NCBI GenBank assembly: GCA_003640645.1
Contig: QGHH01000014.1
Location: 62,001-126,000, forward strand
Reading direction: 5' to 3'
Length of the DNA stretch: 64,000 nucleotides
From: Fredinandcohnia aciditolerans
GTDB taxonomy: Bacteria; Bacillota; Bacilli; Bacillales; Bacillaceae_L
The stretch's first letter is position 1. Each line of letters begins with the position of its first letter. Under the pieces are notes generated by a model. That model was not told the DNA's origin. It saw only the letters and a list, made by a program, of their open reading frames with translations, and did not search any database. Positions 35,393-44,818 of this stretch are shown in pieces. The position numbers were made by a program, and so were the translations under genes.

Positions 35393-36370
35393 TTGGGTAA
35401 ATTTATTGCTAATAAGCTTTTGCAATATTTAATCGTTATTTTTTTGATGCTAACTTTAAATTTTCTTTTACCAAGACTCATGCCAGGAAATCCTTTGGTA
35501 TTTTTGGCTGGTGAGGACGTAGGTTTCATGTCAAGTACTGAAAAGGAAGCAATTTTAGAAAAACATGGGCTGAATGATTCCATATGGCAGCAATATATAA
35601 CTTATACAAAAAGTGTTCTAACAGGAGACTTTGGTTATTCTTATCAACAAAAAAGGCCAATATCTGAACTTTTGTTAGAACGTTTGCCATGGACGATGCT
35701 TTTGACGGGTCTTGGACTTGTATTGTCCACAATCATAGGTGTTATTTTTGGAGCTGTTTCAGCGTGGAAAAGAGGGACTAAAACTGATGCAAACCTCTTA
35801 ACGTTGTTTATGTTTTTAAGTGCAATGCCATCATTTTGGGTAGGTATGATTTTGGTATCGATTTTTGCTTCGCAACTTGGATGGTTACCAGTATTTGGCG
35901 CTGAAAAAGCATGGTCAAACCTTACAGGAATTGATCGAATGCTGGATATTGGGAAACATCTAATTCTTCCTTTAACGACCCTCGTATTAATATCAGTAAC
36001 GAGTACATTTATGATCATGCGATATTCAATGCTGAATGTTTTAGGTGAAGATTATATCATGATGGCTAAAGCTAAAGGAGTAAAAGAAAAAGTTATTAAA
36101 TATAAACATGCAATGAGAAATGCATTATTACCGGTAGCAACTGTATTTATGTTAAGTCTTGGTTTTACACTAGGTGGGGCTACCGTAATAGAGACTGTTT
36201 TTGCTTATCCAGGAGTAGGTCGTTTAATGTTTGAATCTGTCTTAAGTAGGGATTATCCTCTAATTCAAGCAACCTTTTTAATTATTACGTTTAGTGTTGT
36301 TATTGCAAATTTCCTAGCAGACTTGATTTATCCTTTACTAGATCCAAAGGTGGGAAGTAATAATGGGTAA
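35393..36370 (+). CDS. ABC importer permease, OppB/NikB type
   Basis: A 325-residue inner membrane permease with six membrane helices, the N-terminal PRLMPGNPL motif of the OppB branch and the EAA loop (MAKAKGVKEKVIKYKHAMRNALLPV). TTG at 35,393 is used because GGGGGTGAAG stands before it. Overlaps the next permease gene by 8 bp. With the other four genes it makes a complete oligopeptide/nickel-class importer. Confidence 0.9.
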   Translation: MGKFIANKLLQYLIVIFLMLTLNFLLPRLMPGNPLVFLAGEDVGFMSSTEKEAILEKHGLNDSIWQQYITYTKSVLTGDFGYSYQQKRPISELLLERLPWTMLLTGLGLVLSTIIGVIFGAVSAWKRGTKTDANLLTLFMFLSAMPSFWVGMILVSIFASQLGWLPVFGAEKAWSNLTGIDRMLDIGKHLILPLTTLVLISVTSTFMIMRYSMLNVLGEDYIMMAKAKGVKEKVIKYKHAMRNALLPVATVFMLSLGFTLGGATVIETVFAYPGVGRLMFESVLSRDYPLIQATFLIITFSVVIANFLADLIYPLLDPKVGSNNG

Positions 36371-37223
36371 TCAAAATAAGTGGAAACAATATTGGAATGT
36401 ACTGACTTCTAGTAATCTTGGGATGTTTGGATTGTGTCTTTTAGGAGTATTTTTATTGATTGCTTTGTTAGCACCTCTTATTGCTCCTTTTGACCCTTCT
36501 CTAAGAGTAGGGGCTCCATTTGAGAAACCAAGTTCACAATTTTTGTTAGGTACAAACGATGTAGGTCAAGATATATTAAGTGAACTTTTATATGGAACTA
36601 GGATTTCTTTATTAATTGGAGTAATTGCTGCTTTTATATCTATATTGTTAGGCTGCATAGTTGGTATTATTGCAGGCTACTATGGAGGTAAAATCGATAC
36701 TATTTTAATGAGATTAGTAGATTTGGTTTTGGTTATACCTTTTTTGCCACTTATGATACTTTTAGCTGCTTTCATAGGGCCAAGTTTTTGGAATATCATT
36801 CTAGTTATCAGTTTAATTTCATGGGCAAGTCCGGCCAGAGTTATTCGTTCTCAGGTTTTGACATTGAAAACTAAAGGTTATGTTGAGGCAGCAAAGTCAA
36901 TAGGGACCAGTATTAAGGTTATTCTAACGCGTCACATTTTACCTGGGGTTATACCAATTGCTCTTTCACAATTTGTACTTGCGGCCAGTAACGCAATATT
37001 AATAGAAGCTTCCTTAAGTTTTCTTGGACTTGGAGACCCTTTTACAAAAAGCTGGGGAACAATCCTGTATTATGCCCAAGCAAGAGGGGCATTTTTAACA
37101 GATGCTTGGATTTGGTGGGTGCTTCCGCCTGGCTTATTAATTACCACACTTGTTATAGGTTTTGCTTTTACAGGGTATTCATTAGAAGAAATCTTAAACC
37201 CTCGTTTGAGAAAGGAGCGTTAA
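36363..37223 (+). CDS. ABC importer permease, OppC/NikC type
   Basis: A 286-residue permease: N-terminal membrane helix, then the transport domain with LGTNDVGQDILSELLYGTRISL, typical of OppC/DppC, and the EAA loop (VEAAKSIGTSIKVILTRHILPG). Translationally coupled with the neighbouring permease and followed at once by the first ATPase. Confidence 0.92.
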   Translation: MGNQNKWKQYWNVLTSSNLGMFGLCLLGVFLLIALLAPLIAPFDPSLRVGAPFEKPSSQFLLGTNDVGQDILSELLYGTRISLLIGVIAAFISILLGCIVGIIAGYYGGKIDTILMRLVDLVLVIPFLPLMILLAAFIGPSFWNIILVISLISWASPARVIRSQVLTLKTKGYVEAAKSIGTSIKVILTRHILPGVIPIALSQFVLAASNAILIEASLSFLGLGDPFTKSWGTILYYAQARGAFLTDAWIWWVLPPGLLITTLVIGFAFTGYSLEEILNPRLRKER

Positions 37224-37226
37224 GTG

Positions 37227-38192
37227 ATGGCGGTATTATCAGTCGAGAATTTATCTACTTATTTTAAAACGGACAAAGGTATTGCAAAAGCTGTAGAAAA
37301 TGTCTCCTTTACCGTTGAAGAGGGGGAGATGCTTGGATTAATTGGTGAATCCGGATGTGGAAAAACCACTGTTGCTCAATCTATTTTAAGATTAATAGAG
37401 TACCCTGGAAAGGTTGTATCAGGTAGTGCAAAACTAAATGGAATTGATTTGCTAAAAGCAACAGAAGCGGAATTATATAAATTAAGATGGAAAGAGATTT
37501 CTGTGATTCCGCAAAGTGCTATGAATGCATTAAATCCAATTTATACAGTAGGGGATCAGATAATTGAAGCAATAATGCTACATGAAAATATAACAAAATC
37601 AGAAGCAATTCTTAGGACAAAAAAGATGTTAGAACTAGTAGGCATTGACGGGGAAAGGTGGAAAAGCTATCCTCATGAATTCAGCGGTGGAATGAAACAA
37701 AGGGTAGCCATTGCGATGGCATTAGCTTGTAACCCAAAGTTAGTAATCTCTGATGAATCGACAACAGGCTTAGATGTGTTAACACAAGCACAAGTAATTG
37801 CACTTATTAAGGACTTACAAAAGAAGATGAATACTTCAGTAATTATCATATCGCATGATTTACCAATGGTAACAGCGATTTGCGATAAAATAGCAATAAT
37901 GTACGCAGGAAATATAGTGGAATGGGCTACAACTGAAGAAATAATAAAAAATCCAAAACATCCTTATTCTCAAGCTCTTTTAAAAGCGACCCCTGATTTA
38001 GCAGAACCAGATAGAGAAGTAGTTTCAATTCCAGGAAGTGTACCTAACCTTGTTAAGTTTCCTAAATCTTGCCGTTTTCATACTCGTTGTCCTCACGCTT
38101 TTGAACGATGTCTTCAAGAATCACCAGATTTAGTTGAGGTAAAGCCTGGCCATTATTCAGCTTGTTTTTTAGAGGGGGAGGAAAATGAGTAA
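37227..38192 (+). CDS. ABC importer ATPase, OppD/NikD type
   Basis: A 321-residue nucleotide-binding subunit: Walker A GESGCGKTT near 38-46, signature FSGGMKQRVAIA, Walker B LVISDESTTGLD, and the C-terminal oligopeptide-family region with Cys residues (SCRFHTRCPHAFERC). A Ser replaces Pro in the usual DEPTTALD motif. ATG 37,227 follows AAAGGAGCG. Confidence 0.92.
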   Translation: MAVLSVENLSTYFKTDKGIAKAVENVSFTVEEGEMLGLIGESGCGKTTVAQSILRLIEYPGKVVSGSAKLNGIDLLKATEAELYKLRWKEISVIPQSAMNALNPIYTVGDQIIEAIMLHENITKSEAILRTKKMLELVGIDGERWKSYPHEFSGGMKQRVAIAMALACNPKLVISDESTTGLDVLTQAQVIALIKDLQKKMNTSVIIISHDLPMVTAICDKIAIMYAGNIVEWATTEEIIKNPKHPYSQALLKATPDLAEPDREVVSIPGSVPNLVKFPKSCRFHTRCPHAFERCLQESPDLVEVKPGHYSACFLEGEENE

Positions 38193-39189
38193 TTCAATAC
38201 TTCTAAAAGTAAACGATTTGAAAAAGACATTTGTGAAAAAAACAGGTACATTTTTAAAGAGAAAAATTACGAATGTTTATGCGGTAAATAATGTTAACTT
38301 TGAAATCCACAAAGGAGAAATTCTTGGAATTATTGGGGAAAGCGGCTGTGGTAAGACAACAACAGCGAGAATGATTATGCGTTTAATGCAGGAAACTAGT
38401 GGAGAAATTTGGTTTGAAGGAAAAAATCTCTGTACTTTAAAGGAAACAGAAACTAATCGGATGAGAAGCAAAATGCAGATGATTTTCCAAGACCCTTATG
38501 ACACCTTAAATCCTGGAATGAGAATACTAGATATTCTTATGGAACCAATTAATGCTCATGAAAAGGCCTTACCATACAGTAAAAAAGTAGAAAAAGTCAA
38601 AGAGGCAATTGAATCCATAGGGTTAGTGCCAGCAGATGATTATATGTACCGTTACCCACATCAATTAAGTGGAGGACAAAGACAGAGAATTGCCATAGCA
38701 AGGGCAATCATTTTAAAACCATCGTTTATTGCAGCAGATGAACCTACTTCAATGCTGGATGTATCTGTGAGGGCTGGAATACTCAATTTATTATTAGAAC
38801 TAAAAAATAAAATGGGTTTAACTATGATGTTTATTACACATGATTTAACAACTGCTAGTTATATGTGTGATCGGATTGCAGTTATGTATCAAGGTAGAAT
38901 TGTTGAAATAGGACCTACAAAGCAAATAATTCAACGTCCTTCACATCCCTATACAAAGGCGCTTGTCTCTGTCGTCAAAGACCTTAACTATTTTATTCAA
39001 AATAGAGAGAAATTGATACTGGATGGCGAAGTGGATGCTACGAAGAATGATGTTGGTTGTCCTTTTGTATCTAGGTGCCCACATCAAGAAAGTGTTTGTC
39101 ATACGAAATATCCTGAACTTGAGTTAGTTGATTCAGGTCATTCTGTTTCTTGTCATTGCCATTCTCAATTACTTGAAAAAACATCATAA
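38185..39189 (+). CDS. ABC importer ATPase, OppF/NikE type
   Basis: A 334-residue second ATPase: Walker A GESGCGKTTTARM, signature LSGGQRQRIAIARA, Walker B FIAADEPTSMLD, C-terminal Cys region (CPFVSRCPHQESVCHTKYP). Overlaps the previous gene by 8 bp and ends the importer operon. The csoR-copZ pair starts 120 bp later. Confidence 0.92.
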   Translation: MSNSILLKVNDLKKTFVKKTGTFLKRKITNVYAVNNVNFEIHKGEILGIIGESGCGKTTTARMIMRLMQETSGEIWFEGKNLCTLKETETNRMRSKMQMIFQDPYDTLNPGMRILDILMEPINAHEKALPYSKKVEKVKEAIESIGLVPADDYMYRYPHQLSGGQRQRIAIARAIILKPSFIAADEPTSMLDVSVRAGILNLLLELKNKMGLTMMFITHDLTTASYMCDRIAVMYQGRIVEIGPTKQIIQRPSHPYTKALVSVVKDLNYFIQNREKLILDGEVDATKNDVGCPFVSRCPHQESVCHTKYPELELVDSGHSVSCHCHSQLLEKTS

Positions 39190-39309
39190 GTGATTGGTAA
39201 TACATTAATAGTTTAATATGAAATAATATGAATACATTATTAGCGAAAAAGGATTATTGTTATCCTAAAAAACATAAATAATGATGTTGTGATGAGGGAG
39301 GAAACTAAT

Positions 39310-39660
39310 ATGGCGATAGATTCAGAATATGAAAACAGCCTCTTATCAGAAGAAGAAGGATGTTGCTCACCCTTAAGTGACAGAAAAAGCCATCATTCTA
39401 TTAGAGTTAAGAAAAATTTGATTACAAGATTGAACCGCATAGAAGGTCAGGTTCGAGGGATTAAAGGATTAATCGAAAAAGATACTTATTGTGATGATGT
39501 TATAACACAGATTTCAGCAACTCAATCTGCGCTAAATAGTGTTGCAAAGATTCTTCTGGAGGGTCATTTAAAAGGGTGTGTCGTTGATCGACTTCAAGAA
39601 GGGGATTTGGAAGTTTTGGATGAAGTTATAATAACAATTCAAAAATTAATGAAAAAATAA
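39310..39660 (+). CDS. csoR: Second copper-sensing repressor CsoR
   Basis: A 116-residue CsoR with the same ligands as the copy at 22,187 (TYCDDV, EGHLKGC) and an N-terminal extension with CC. The two proteins are nearly alike from residue 25 on (RLNRIEGQVRGIKG, CDDVITQISATQSALNS). ATG 39,310 follows GAGGGAGGAA. No clear CsoR box is seen in the 120 bp upstream, unlike the first copy, so it may be read from the ABC operon. Confidence 0.93.
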   Translation: MAIDSEYENSLLSEEEGCCSPLSDRKSHHSIRVKKNLITRLNRIEGQVRGIKGLIEKDTYCDDVITQISATQSALNSVAKILLEGHLKGCVVDRLQEGDLEVLDEVIITIQKLMKK

Positions 39661-39674
39661 GGAGATGGTTAATA

Positions 39675-39881
39675 ATGCAAAAGATAACGTTAAAAGTAGA
39701 TGGAATGTCTTGTGGTCATTGTGTAAAAGCAGTTGAAGGAAGCGTTGGGGATTTAAATGGAGTGGTAAACGTAAAAGTCCATCTTGAAAATGGTACTGTT
39801 GATATAGAATATAACTCAAATGATGTATCTTTAGATAAAATAAAAGAAACTATTGATGATCAAGGTTATGATGTGAATTAA
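39675..39881 (+). CDS. copZ: Second copper chaperone CopZ
   Basis: A 68-residue HMA protein with GMSCGHC, highly similar to the first CopZ (identical CVKAVEGSVG and SLDKIKETI). Fourteen bases behind csoR, with a terminator after it. There is no copA here, so this pair is either the rest of a duplicated csoR-copZ-copA cluster or serves the ABC importer's copper load. Confidence 0.93.
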   Translation: MQKITLKVDGMSCGHCVKAVEGSVGDLNGVVNVKVHLENGTVDIEYNSNDVSLDKIKETIDDQGYDVN

Positions 39882-39891
39882 GCTTAAGGAG

Positions 39892-39920
39892 ATTGTGCTA
39901 GCGATAGCACAATTTTTTTT
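39892..39920 (+). terminator. Intrinsic terminator
   Basis: ATTGTGCTA and TAGCACAAT around GCGA, then nine T. Confidence 0.9.
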
Positions 39921-40355
39921 TGCAAAAAGATAACCATATGAAATGCAGATGATAAATTAAAGGACTTGTTAAATATATTCCTATCTTTCTTGAAAACAAT
40001 CCTGATAATAGCACTGAGCGATTAATTAAAACGTTTTATATGATGAATAGTAAACAGTAAACTTAAAAATGTTCTCCAATTCTTCTGTGTTCAGGGGAAG
40101 TTTACGGTGGTTCATTATGTAAGGTCAAATGTTAGTAAGATTAGGAGAAAAAGGATTGGAAAAAGTATAAAAGTAAATCTGTCACTAAATTTTGGATAAA
40201 GGGTATAAATATGAAATGTTAACGGGAAATCGAACCCGTTATCATTAAAATCGAGTATATCAGTTGTAGGAGTTAACATTTGAAAAAAATGTGAACATTT
40301 GGAATAATTGTTACGTGTCATATATTTAAAGAGAAAAAACAAAGGGGGATTTGGT
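39921..40355. other. Spacer with a gene-end fragment
   Basis: A frame from 39,962 to a stop at 40,058-40,060 reads GLVKYIPIFLENNPDNSTER, which looks like the C-terminus of a lost gene, but has no start. The rest must contain the promoter of the SEFIR gene. Nothing else recognised. Confidence 0.4.
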
Positions 40356-41798
40356 ATGGCAGAGGAACTAAAAGCAGACAAAGTATTCATTTCGTATGCT
40401 TGGTCCAGCCCAGAGCATGAAAAATGGGTAATGGAACTGGCAGAAAGGTTGGAACGTAACGGAGTAGAAGTCGTAATTGATAAGTGGAACAGTACAGAAG
40501 GGCAAAACTTGAACGCCTTTATGCAGAGAAGTGTCACTGACCCGACAATCACGAAGGTTTTGGTCATCTGCGATGAAACCTACGCACGAAAAGCGGACGG
40601 TTTTGAAGGAGGAGTGGGGACAGAAACGGTAATCATATCTAATGAAGTGTACCAGGATGTCGAACAGACAAAGTTTGTCCCTATCATCGCCCAACGGAGC
40701 AGTGAGGGGGAAGCCTACATCCCAACCTACCTAAAGGGGACAAAATACATAGACATGTCCTCCGAACAAAACTATGAGGATGGATATGAAAAGCTAATAC
40801 GGAATCTGTACGGTAAACCGGAATTTGTTCGGCCTGAGAGAGGACAAGCCCCTACGTTCCTCCTTCAGGATGAAAAAAAAACGAATTTGGAAAGCCGAAG
40901 AGCACTGAATAGGTTTAGGTTCCAGGTAGAACGAAAACCGCGGAACATAGACGTTTATTTTCAGGAATTTGTAGAGGTTTTCAAAGAGGATTTTGCTTCT
41001 CATGCAATTACCGTTTCAGACGGAAGTGAACTGTTGGGTAAAATATATGGAAGCCTTCATCAAACATTTGAACTCCGTAACATCTATATCGAATTTCTGG
41101 AGTTTTATGTACGGGAAACGGAAAACTTCGATGTTCAGATGATTATCGACTTTTTTGAATCCATATATCCTGTTATTACGACAAAAAAGGATACTTCCTT
41201 TTTCGAACAACAGTTTGACCATATGAAACTGTTCGTAACCGAACTCATGCTCTATACAATCGCACTGTTGTACAAATATAGGAAGTATACAGCGATAAGA
41301 GAAATGATTAAGAACCATTATTATGTGGTGGACCATATAGAAAGGGAAATGGATGGTTCAATTGGTATTTTCAACCGATATCCTCGGCTTATCGAAGAAG
41401 CACCGATCCCGTCTACTGGTCAAAAATATATTTCAAACTCGGGACAATTGATCATAGACCGGGCCAACAACAGCAAAATTTCGCCCGCGGAACTGGTAGA
41501 GGCTGATTTTCTCATTCTCTTCCTGAGCCATTCGTTCGACAAATTGAATGGATACATTGACTGGAATGCACCCACTTCCCCTTATTTCACTAATGAGAGA
41601 ATTAAGTTCATGCGAAAACTCCGTTCGAAACGTTTCTTTGAAAATGTGAAGGGACTGTTTGGGGTTACCACTGCTAACGAAATGAAGAAATTAGTGGAAG
41701 AATTTAAAACACACCTTGAGCAAAATGTGAGGGGCACAAGAACCTCGATGTATATCATGCATGTATTAATTCATCCAGACGACATTGCTGCACTATAA
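40356..41798 (+). CDS. SEFIR-domain protein, probable anti-phage bSEFIR-type NADase
   Basis: A 480-residue protein. Residues about 8-165 are a SEFIR/TIR-like domain (KVFISYAWSSPEHEKWV, VVIDKWNSTEGQNLNAFM, GGVGTETVIISNEVY). The C-terminal 300 residues are helical and unclassified. Single-gene bSEFIR systems of Bacillus protect against phage, apparently by depleting NAD; the size and layout here fit. ATG 40,356 follows AAAGGGGGA. Base composition is less AT-rich than in its neighbours, suggesting separate acquisition. The defence role is by family; phage specificity is unknown. Confidence 0.82.
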   Translation: MAEELKADKVFISYAWSSPEHEKWVMELAERLERNGVEVVIDKWNSTEGQNLNAFMQRSVTDPTITKVLVICDETYARKADGFEGGVGTETVIISNEVYQDVEQTKFVPIIAQRSSEGEAYIPTYLKGTKYIDMSSEQNYEDGYEKLIRNLYGKPEFVRPERGQAPTFLLQDEKKTNLESRRALNRFRFQVERKPRNIDVYFQEFVEVFKEDFASHAITVSDGSELLGKIYGSLHQTFELRNIYIEFLEFYVRETENFDVQMIIDFFESIYPVITTKKDTSFFEQQFDHMKLFVTELMLYTIALLYKYRKYTAIREMIKNHYYVVDHIEREMDGSIGIFNRYPRLIEEAPIPSTGQKYISNSGQLIIDRANNSKISPAELVEADFLILFLSHSFDKLNGYIDWNAPTSPYFTNERIKFMRKLRSKRFFENVKGLFGVTTANEMKKLVEEFKTHLEQNVRGTRTSMYIMHVLIHPDDIAAL

Positions 41799-42201
41799 TA
41801 GAATGGGATTTTGAAAAAGCTAAGATGACAACTAAGGATTCGGTTTTCGTGTTCAAAATTAGCAGTCTAATTCACAACGGATTTGGACTGCTTCTTTTTG
41901 TCAAATTAATAGAAAAATACATACGAATCCGCATCCCTTTTAGAAAGGTGACATAATGTTTTATTATCAATAGTATGTTATCGAAATAATTCAAAAAAAT
42001 GATGTGATATTGTGAGCCTTAACAAATAAATATATTTTTATTTAAGCCTAATTACTAATTATATTTTGATTCTTTAAATTATTTTAGATAAGTGATTTAA
42101 CAAGAATCCAAGTATTTTAAGAGATTAAATAAATGAGGAGCCTAACTCAGAAGATTAGCAGTTAATGTTATATTGTTATTTAGAAGTAGGGAGATGTTTC
42201 T
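41799..42201. other. Spacer without a gene
   Basis: Contains the SEFIR terminator at 41,861-41,899 and then about 300 bases of AT-rich DNA in which nothing is recognised besides the presumed promoter of the HEPN gene. Confidence 0.5.
41861..41899 (+). terminator. Intrinsic terminator after the SEFIR gene
   Basis: AGCAGTCTAA pairs with TTGGACTGCT (one GU pair), followed by TCTTTTTG. Confidence 0.75.
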
Positions 42202-42921
42202 ATGAAAATAAAGAAAAAATTAAAACCTAAATTAATTGATGAACTAATTGCTATTACTGAATCTCGAGATGATATATTAAGATTTTCACAAAGTTACCTT
42301 GCTAACTTATTTGCAAGACACGAGCTTGTTTTAAATATTCTTGCAAATCACAGAGAAAAAAAATTCAGTGATAACAAAACAGTTTACATAGGTGTTGGTT
42401 TATATCTCAATTCATTGGTAACTTGTTGGGAAACATTTTATAGAGATATTTTTGTATTTATTTGCAATGCTGATAAGGATATAAATAAGAAGATTTCTAA
42501 ATTTTTGGAGGATAAGAACATAACCCAGGATGAATTAACTAATATAGGGCTATCTGGTATAGATTTTATGAGTAAGCAGTTTAATTTTCAAGATTTAAAC
42601 GATACTTGTAAAGCATTCAATTTTTTATTTGATGAAACAAAAGAAAGAATAACTGATTATCTGTATGAAGTTATTGATAAAACCTCCTTGTTTTTTTATA
42701 CGCCTAATGCAATTCTTTACTGGATTCAAGAAAAAAAAGATCTCTCGGACAAGATTTTCAATGTACTTCAAGACGCTTTTGAAATAAGACATAGAGTATC
42801 GCATGATTCTAATTATTTATTTAAGTTTAAACAAGAACAGATGACTTTTATAGAAGATTGTTTTTTATTTTCCCACAATTGTTTTCTATATTTATATCGA
42901 TTAAATATAATCATGAAATGA
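42202..42921 (+). CDS. HEPN-like protein, possible RNase toxin
   Basis: A 239-residue, mainly helical protein. Near the C-terminus it has RHRVSH, the Rx4H motif of HEPN ribonucleases, in EIRHRVSHDSNYLF. The central part (YLNSLVTCWETFYRDIFVFIC) resembles the hydrophobic core helix of MAE_28990/RiboL-PSP-like HEPN domains. Such proteins act in abortive-infection and toxin-antitoxin systems. It has its own ribosome site AGGGAGATG and no obvious antitoxin adjacent; the DUF4365 protein gene begins 135 bp later. Family placement is moderate. Confidence 0.6.
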   Translation: MKIKKKLKPKLIDELIAITESRDDILRFSQSYLANLFARHELVLNILANHREKKFSDNKTVYIGVGLYLNSLVTCWETFYRDIFVFICNADKDINKKISKFLEDKNITQDELTNIGLSGIDFMSKQFNFQDLNDTCKAFNFLFDETKERITDYLYEVIDKTSLFFYTPNAILYWIQEKKDLSDKIFNVLQDAFEIRHRVSHDSNYLFKFKQEQMTFIEDCFLFSHNCFLYLYRLNIIMK

Positions 42922-43056
42922 TAGTTACTGTCGGAGAAAACCAAATATCTTTAACCTCTGAAATAAATGAGAGTAGACATCCAGTGGTTTTTTCAGCTAG
43001 AGATTTTAAAGCTGAGTGGAGCATAGTAGATTAATTTAGAAAAGGAAGTGATATAG

Positions 43057-44334
43057 TTGGTTCGTTCCAAACTTGATGAGAAGCAAATATATGAATATGA
43101 ATCAAGTGTTTTTGTTGAAAAAATAATCATAAGAAATGGATGGAAATATAGAGAACAAGAAAAAGATAATGATATAGATGGAGAAATTGAGGTTTTTTCT
43201 GAAGAAGGGGAGACTACAGCAAAGGTTATTAAAGTTCAATTAAAAGCAACTAAGGAATTACCATATAGTGAGGAGTCAGTTATTTTTGATTGCCCAGTTA
43301 AATTTCTGAATTTTTGTGATGTTTGCGATATACCAGTTATCTTGGTTGTATATGGTGTTGATGAAGAGAAGGCTTTCTGGATATGGACTCAAAAATATAT
43401 TTTTAAAGCATTAGATAGTAAGGGTATTGAATGGAGAAATAACACATCAACAGTAAGAATTAAAATTCCAATTGGAAACGAAGTAAAAGAGGATATCTAC
43501 TTTTATCGTGCTATAGAGGAAATTTCTAGTGAGGGGGTAAATGAATTGCAACAGTGGAGAAAGCAAGAAACTAGTGAATATTACTATACGATTCTAGAAG
43601 AAAAAGATAACTCCAATCTCAATAAAAGAAGAATTAGTGCAAAAGTTTATATTGAGCGTTCATTTGCTACCTCAAGGGATTCGATGATCGAACTCATCAA
43701 AAAGATAAATGATAAAGTTAAGAGTAATAACTATTATAAAAGTGTTTTAGATGGAGGAACTGAGAGTCGTGAACCACATTACGTGTGGATATATTTATAT
43801 GATGATTTAATCCAATACGAATATGGACTCCCATTTTGTAGAACTGAATGGATAAGTAATACAGGAACAAATCAACCAGTACTTTTGAAAGAATTTGACC
43901 AAATACTTGAAGGTCATAACATTAGAATAAAGTGGGAGAGCAATTATAGACCATTACAAGATTACTTTCTGCTAAACTCTACCTCAAAAACTGAGTACTT
44001 AGAAAGCATAAGAGAAATTCTTTTATTTGCAAAGAATGAACTAGACAGCTTATCTCAGCTTTTTAATGCAGATAATAAAGAGGAATTTTATAATCATTTA
44101 AGTTCTAAAAGAAGTGAGTATACAAAGAATTTCCTGGTAATGAGTGACCTGCTTCCTCCATATGGATGTAAAGAACTGAATCATATATTATATGAAGCAT
44201 TGGCAGATTTAGATAATTTAGCTATTGCGGTAGAACAAAAACAAGGTAATGAATACTATTTAAACTCTCAATACGTTAAAAAGTTCCCAAGACACCTAGC
44301 GATTTTAGTATACGAATTAGAAAAGCTAATTTAA
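43057..44334 (+). CDS. DUF4365 protein, predicted PD-(D/E)xK-type nuclease
   Basis: A 425-residue protein. The N-terminal 140 residues are a DUF4365 domain with the nuclease-like pattern: Glu in EYESSVFVEK, NDIDGEIEVF, then VIKVQLKAT, where Asp and QxK would bind the metal. The following region has a second domain of unknown type and a helical C-terminus (about 300-425). DUF4365 proteins are frequent in defence islands. The start is TTG after AAAAGGAAGTG. Together with the HEPN gene upstream it may form a defence pair. Function is inferred. Confidence 0.65.
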   Translation: MVRSKLDEKQIYEYESSVFVEKIIIRNGWKYREQEKDNDIDGEIEVFSEEGETTAKVIKVQLKATKELPYSEESVIFDCPVKFLNFCDVCDIPVILVVYGVDEEKAFWIWTQKYIFKALDSKGIEWRNNTSTVRIKIPIGNEVKEDIYFYRAIEEISSEGVNELQQWRKQETSEYYYTILEEKDNSNLNKRRISAKVYIERSFATSRDSMIELIKKINDKVKSNNYYKSVLDGGTESREPHYVWIYLYDDLIQYEYGLPFCRTEWISNTGTNQPVLLKEFDQILEGHNIRIKWESNYRPLQDYFLLNSTSKTEYLESIREILLFAKNELDSLSQLFNADNKEEFYNHLSSKRSEYTKNFLVMSDLLPPYGCKELNHILYEALADLDNLAIAVEQKQGNEYYLNSQYVKKFPRHLAILVYELEKLI

Positions 44335-44811
44335 AAATATTAATTAGCAATGTTTAATATTGGATGTACTTATTTGATATGATTGTTTTTAAGGTAAATG
44401 ATGATAATATAACTCGCAACGGCAAGGTCCAGATGTACAAGTGGGGTAACGGTGCCTCTTTCCACTTTGTAAAATAGACATTTCCAATTTGTGGTTCCGA
44501 TTAAATATCATCCCGGGTTTGATCCAAAATAAATCCGGGCTTTTTTTAATCCTAATTCAATAGAGAACCAACTAAAATTTCAATTGTTATTTCAGTGTTT
44601 AATCCTTATAAATCCCTTGCCATTTCAGTTTTTTTTTCAATGTTTTACTCGAGCAGTAATCCAATAATAGACCAAAAGGTGTGTATAAAGGACATATCCG
44701 TAGTAGTAAATCATCAAGACTGTACCTTATCAATGATTCCTCTTGGGCAAAAGTCTATAGGCGATTAGAAAAGCTAGTTTATATACCTATTGGATATGAA
44801 GGGAGAAAATT
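44335..44811. other. Spacer with terminator and small coupled frame
   Basis: Holds the terminator at 44,512-44,547 and a possible 45-residue gene at 44,681. Nothing else recognised. Confidence 0.5.
44512..44547 (+). terminator. Intrinsic terminator
   Basis: CCCGGGTTT pairs with AAATCCGGG (one GU pair), followed by CTTTTTTT. Confidence 0.85.
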
Positions 44812-44818
44812 ATGTTGA
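44681..44818 (+). CDS. Possible small coupled protein
   Basis: A 45-codon frame beginning GTG reads VYKGHIRSSKSSRLYLIN and ends VYIPIGYEGRKLC. Its stop overlaps the ATG of the next gene as ATGTTGA, a common arrangement for translational coupling. The composition looks like protein rather than random AT-rich DNA, but the start and ribosome site are weak. Could also be the tail of a decayed gene. Confidence 0.35.
   Translation: MYKGHIRSSKSSRLYLINDSSWAKVYRRLEKLVYIPIGYEGRKLC

Noticed and set aside
39253-39272. GGAT...ATCC symmetry before the second csoR as a CsoR box
   Set aside because: It lacks the ATACCC/GGGTAT pattern seen at the other CsoR sites.
40115-40567. Minus-strand open frame across the SEFIR gene start
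   Set aside because: It overlaps the well-supported SEFIR gene, has no family resemblance and no ribosome site.
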